Below are positions 4,939 to 6,112 of a stretch of 6,112 nt of DNA, in pieces. Numbering within the stretch: the stretch's first letter is position 1; the number at the start of each line of letters is the position of its first letter. The translations under genes and the position numbers were made by a program. This stretch comes from Clostridiales bacterium. GTDB lineage: Bacteria > Bacillota > Clostridia > Tissierellales > Sedimentibacteraceae. The DNA lies in the NCBI GenBank assembly GCA_003487955.1, contig DNNJ01000380.1, positions 407-6,518 of the forward strand, in the 5' to 3' direction. The notes under the pieces were generated by a model. That model was not told the origin of the DNA and made no database searches. It saw nothing but the letters and a program-made list of their open reading frames with translations.

Positions 4939-6112
4939 ATGAAAAATGTTTTAATGTTTACTTATGCATATGCTCCCGGGTTTGGTGCAGGAGTTCAACG
5001 TCCTTTGAAGTTTGCTCACTATTTGCCTGATTTTGGATACAATCCAACAATTATAACTGCTGAAGCATCAAATAATGACGATGATGAGAAGGGCATTTAT
5101 AGACTTAGAAATAATTTGCTAGAGCTTGAGCTAGAAGGTGGAATAAAATCAAGACCACTACGAATATCAAGGCGGATATTATACCAATCAGGAATTTGGA
5201 AAGGTTATAATTATTTTTGGTATAAAAAAGTTTTAGATGCCTTGCCAAGGATAATAAATGATGAGTCACCTGATATTATTTATGCAACTTATCCACCAGT
5301 TGAACCTGTAATGCTAGGAATAGTCGCATCAAAAAAAGCAGAAATTCCGTTAGTAGTTGACTTTCGCGATGGTTTCGTGTTTGAACCTTTTGCTCCCTTA
5401 CTTTTCCCTGCAGCTATCCGCAATAAAAGAACCGAAAAATATATTGTTGATAATTGTCAGCATGTTATTGGTGCTACTGAACCTATTACGAACTATTTTA
5501 GAAAAACCTATTCTGGACGCAGTGCAACTACAATAACCAACGGTTTTGATAGCTCGGATTGGTTTGGGCTTGAGCGAATTGATTTGGGAGCAAAAATAAA
5601 TATTGTTTATACTGGAAGTCTAAGTTCTGCTGGTGGAAATAGAACAATAGATCCTCTACTAAAGGCCATAGATTATCTTAATAAAAAGGAAAGAAGTTCA
5701 ATTTTGATTCACATGGTTGGGAAGTGTACTGAATCAGAGCGAAATAAACTAGTAAATGAGTACGGGGATATTTTCCGAGTTATTGGATTAGTTCCTAGAA
5801 GTGAAGCCTTAGTGTATCAAATATCAGCAGATATACTTTTATTAATAACGGGAGAGGAATATAGTAGTACAGCAACAGGCAAAGTATTTGAATATCTGGC
5901 ATCGAACCGCCCAATTTTAGGCATAACGGGTCAAACTGTATCCAGAAGTATAATAGAAAAAACAGGGACCGGGATTTGTGTTAGTTCCTCTGCACCCCGT
6001 GAAATATCAAGTGTATTGAGGAAATTAATAAAATCCCACCCTAACTACGGTTTTTATAAACCAATTGAGAATGAAATATTGAAGTATTCCAGGCAGAAAA
6101 TGACAGAGAAGT
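4939..6112 (+). CDS. Glycosyltransferase, GT-B fold, GT4-like (3' end outside the window)
   Basis: An open frame from the ATG at 4939 runs to the window edge without a stop, giving 391 residues; the ending (KYSRQKMTEK) is typical of the last helix of such enzymes, so perhaps 10-30 residues are missing. The N-terminal Rossmann half starts MKNVLMFTYAYAPGFGAG, with a glycine-rich loop and then RPLKFAHYLPDFGY (21-34). YATYPPVEPVMLG (115-127) and VVDFRDGF (139-146) follow, close to the DFRDPW motif of the group. The C-terminal half opens with TNGFD (200-204) and YTGSL (224-228), and the nucleotide-sugar site is around TGKVFEYLASNRPILGI (323-339). The enzyme should act at the inner face of the membrane, adding a sugar to the lipid-linked repeat unit; donor and acceptor are unknown. 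Shine-Dalgarno TGAGGT (4926-4931) with seven-base spacing supports the start. It is A+T-rich like the amidotransferase gene, unlike the epimerase gene between them. Confidence 0.88.
   Translation, partial: MKNVLMFTYAYAPGFGAGVQRPLKFAHYLPDFGYNPTIITAEASNNDDDEKGIYRLRNNLLELELEGGIKSRPLRISRRILYQSGIWKGYNYFWYKKVLDALPRIINDESPDIIYATYPPVEPVMLGIVASKKAEIPLVVDFRDGFVFEPFAPLLFPAAIRNKRTEKYIVDNCQHVIGATEPITNYFRKTYSGRSATTITNGFDSSDWFGLERIDLGAKINIVYTGSLSSAGGNRTIDPLLKAIDYLNKKERSSILIHMVGKCTESERNKLVNEYGDIFRVIGLVPRSEALVYQISADILLLITGEEYSSTATGKVFEYLASNRPILGITGQTVSRSIIEKTGTGICVSSSAPREISSVLRKLIKSHPNYGFYKPIENEILKYSRQKMTEK

Overview
The window is part of a bacterial cell-surface polysaccharide (O-antigen, capsule or S-layer glycan type) biosynthesis cluster, read entirely on the + strand. 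In order it holds an oligosaccharide flippase (35-1510), a left-handed beta-helix acyltransferase whose start overlaps the flippase stop (1507-2064), a decayed 535-bp stretch (2065-2599), an N-acetyl sugar amidotransferase of the WbpG/WbuX type (2600-3733), a non-hydrolysing UDP-N-acetyl sugar 2-epimerase (3747-4847), and a GT-B glycosyltransferase (4939 to the window edge) that lacks only its last residues. No RNA gene, CRISPR array or complete insertion sequence was seen.

The genes fit one pathway. The epimerase would make a manno-configured UDP-sugar from a gluco-configured one. The amidotransferase belongs to a family that turns an acetamido sugar into an acetamidino (amidine) sugar. The glycosyltransferase would build the repeat unit, the acyltransferase would decorate it, and the flippase would move the lipid-linked unit across the membrane. 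An amidotransferase close to a 2-epimerase recalls the P. aeruginosa B-band O-antigen locus (wbpG, wbpH, wbpI). That comparison comes from family knowledge, not from a search. The HisH/HisF-like partners usual for WbpG are not in this window.

The least ordinary part is the gap at 2065-2599. It appears to hold two fossils. The first is the start of an older amidotransferase gene of the same family as the intact one, with its own Shine-Dalgarno. The second is a DDE-type transposase fragment with three in-frame stops. The simplest reading is that an older amidotransferase was broken near an insertion element and a second copy now follows it.

Base composition is patchy. Hand counts give about 46% G+C over 61-660 of the flippase and about 36% over 721-1320. 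Sample lines are about 22-30% in the amidotransferase and about 55-57% in the epimerase. This is typical of a cassette-swapped glycan locus. Clear Shine-Dalgarno sites before most genes and the mid-to-low G+C suggest a Gram-positive anaerobe of the Clostridia, possibly Peptococcaceae-like, but the sequence alone does not settle the organism. The window opens with a CCCCTCA heptamer array that runs off the left edge and ends just before the flippase start.
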